Shown here one piece after another: positions 5,667-6,354 of a DNA stretch of 6,354 nt (positions are counted from its first letter, which is position 1; every line of letters begins with the position of its first letter). The notes below the pieces were generated by a model. That model searched no databases, was not told where the DNA came from, and worked only from the letters and a program-made list of their open reading frames with translations. The stretch covers positions 1 through 6,354 of the forward strand of contig DEWC01000043.1 in NCBI GenBank assembly GCA_002363095.1. The letters are read 5' to 3'. The position numbers and the translations under genes were made by a program. The stretch comes from Ruminococcaceae bacterium UBA3220. GTDB taxonomy: Bacteria; Bacillota; Clostridia; Oscillospirales; Acutalibacteraceae.

Positions 5667-5693
5667 AACATGACAAAAACATTTCTTGAAATA

Positions 5694-6125
5694 TCAACAA
5701 TCGTTGACAATATGCAGCTGATTACTTTCAGGATCATATTCAGCAACTTTTATTTTTCCGATTAAATGACGATATGTCCTGAAATAATACTTCGCCAAAC
5801 TTTCATTTGTCCTGCTGTTATGCGATCTAAGTATTACAATGTACTTTTCATAATCGTCCGGCAAAAACGAAAGATAAAAAGCCGCCTCATTCATGAAGCC
5901 CATTTTTGCACTTGGAGTATTTCCTGTTGCAGTCCATGTATAGCGTTTACACTCAATGGCAATATGCTTTTCTATATTCACTATATCGAATCTATGTTCC
6001 TTTGGCGGATTCCCTATAGGAATCTTCTTTTCAAGTTCAAATCCGGGTCCAACCTTATTTAAGAACCAACATTGAACCTGCTTTTGAAAAACGGCACCGA
6101 TACGTGGATTGTCCGAATTACACAT
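5694..6125 (-). CDS. PD-(D/E)XK nuclease-like protein, function unknown
   Basis: This predicted protein has 143 residues. The central segment HRFDIVNIEKHIAIECKRYTW (split around residues 44-64) has the layout of a PD-(D/E)XK active site: Asp47, then a hydrophobic strand leading to Glu58-Cys59-Lys60. Upstream, GAVFQKQVQCWF (10-21) would be the first helix, and Glu30 or Glu32 lies in the next strand. A further conserved-looking stretch is TGNTPSAKM (67-75), and KYYFRTYRHL (112-121) lies in the C-terminal part. This fold is shared by restriction enzymes, Holliday junction resolvases and repair nucleases; the natural substrate cannot be told. The start at 6125 is preferred because AAAGGAG lies 9 bases upstream and a promoter sits just before it. 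The frame stays open to 6260, but that would overlap the acetyltransferase gene end. No methyltransferase is alongside, so it is not an obvious restriction-modification pair. Confidence 0.72.
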   Translation of the reverse strand: MCNSDNPRIGAVFQKQVQCWFLNKVGPGFELEKKIPIGNPPKEHRFDIVNIEKHIAIECKRYTWTATGNTPSAKMGFMNEAAFYLSFLPDDYEKYIVILRSHNSRTNESLAKYYFRTYRHLIGKIKVAEYDPESNQLHIVNDC

Positions 6126-6134
6126 AGTTTTATA

Positions 6135-6141
6135 CTCCTTT
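6135..6141 (-). promoter_or_regulatory. Ribosome binding site that decides the nuclease-like gene start
   Basis: AAAGGAG on the minus strand lies 9 bases before the ATG at 6125, and the promoter -10 box lies just behind it. This rules against starts further upstream, which would fall before the transcript begins. Confidence 0.75.
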
Positions 6142-6155
6142 GTTACTTCTGTTAG

Positions 6156-6183
6156 ATTATATTTGAACACTCGAAATATGCAA
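6156..6183 (-). promoter_or_regulatory. Sigma-A-type promoter of the nuclease-like gene
   Basis: On the minus strand TTGCAT (6178-6183, four of six matches) is followed by 16 bases and a perfect TATAAT (6156-6161). It lies between the acetyltransferase stop codon and the nuclease-like start, so this gene can be expressed on its own, with a leader of about 25 bases. Confidence 0.75.
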
Positions 6184-6189
6184 CTACTT

Positions 6190-6354
6190 CTATTCGCAAA
6201 AAGCTTCGATTTCCCGCTCAAGCAGGCGAAAAACATTTGCGATAAGATACCCGTCGGCAATCGCGTGATTAAGGCGAACCGTAACCGGCATCATTAGTCT
6301 GCCGTTTTCCTCGCGATACCTCCCCCAGTTTACGATAGGAGCAAAATACAAGTA
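6190..6354 (-). CDS. Chloramphenicol-acetyltransferase-like O-acetyltransferase, C-terminal fragment (5' end cut by window edge)
   Basis: Only the last 54 residues are in the window; the frame is open to the right edge and ends in TAG. The sequence FAPIVNWGRYREENGR, then MPVTVRLNHAIADGYLIANV, matches the end of the CAT family. NHAIADG corresponds to the HHAxxDG active-site motif, keeping the catalytic His and the structural Asp; the first His is Asn, and the residue after Gly-Tyr, usually His, is Leu. CATs are cytoplasmic trimers that acetylate chloramphenicol with acetyl-CoA, but many chromosomal relatives have other or unknown substrates, and these changes make a resistance claim unsafe. 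The family call is good, the substrate unknown. Confidence 0.85.
   Translation of the reverse strand, partial: YLYFAPIVNWGRYREENGRLMMPVTVRLNHAIADGYLIANVFRLLEREIEAFCE

Noticed and set aside
5676..5692. Possible terminator after the nuclease-like gene
   Set aside because: ATTTC/GAAAT with a two-base centre and a short T run on the minus strand is too short and AT-rich to call an intrinsic terminator.
6126..6260. Longer N-terminus for the nuclease-like protein
   Set aside because: It would contain the promoter and the end of the acetyltransferase gene. The AAAGGAG at 6135-6141 fixes the start at 6125.
1..6354. CRISPR array, insertion sequence, tRNA or rRNA
   Set aside because: No spaced direct repeats, transposase motifs, terminal inverted repeats or RNA-gene-like segments were found. 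Coding sequence fills nearly the whole window.

Overview
The window looks like chromosomal DNA from an anaerobic, moderately AT-rich Firmicute of the Clostridia (Oscillospirales/Lachnospirales-like). This is inferred from the protein families: a B12-binding-type radical SAM protein of the TIGR03960 kind, an HTH protein fused to a desulfoferrodoxin-like domain, TIGR04076, GNAT-YoaP and an azlCD pair. Shine-Dalgarno sites of the AGGAGG type also fit. No rRNA, tRNA, insertion sequence, CRISPR array or phage gene is visible. Every gene I can support lies on the minus strand, so transcription runs from right to left. No gap between genes exceeds about 130 bases.

Reading in the direction of transcription, the right edge holds the C-terminal end of a chloramphenicol-acetyltransferase-like O-acetyltransferase (6190-6354). 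Next is a single gene with its own good promoter that encodes a small PD-(D/E)XK nuclease-like protein of unknown role (5694-6125). A 129-base gap carries a perfect 14-base palindrome and a possible 12-codon leader ORF in front of azlC.

A tightly packed run of seven genes follows. These are azlC and azlD (branched-chain amino acid exporter, ATGA overlap), a GNAT acetyltransferase with a thioredoxin-like YoaP tail, a TIGR04076 protein, a TMEM175-type potassium channel, a stand-alone TfoX N-terminal-domain protein and an AlkD-like HEAT-repeat DNA alkylation repair protein. Gaps are 12-32 bases and most genes have a clear ribosome binding site, so they probably form one operon or a few overlapping ones. 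The mix of functions (export, acetylation, ion flux, DNA repair) hints at a general stress collection, but nothing proves a shared pathway.

The last unit starts at a clear sigma-A-type promoter whose -35 box lies inside a repeated/dyad element. It encodes an XRE-type HTH protein fused to a superoxide-reductase-like domain, followed 18 bases later by the large radical SAM gene that runs off the left edge. The HTH-SOR protein keeps all five expected iron ligands of the SOR centre. It appears to have lost the catalytic Glu-Lys pair and has a Cys-to-His change in the desulforedoxin-like centre. This makes it a good candidate for a redox- or superoxide-sensing regulator and the most interesting item in the window.
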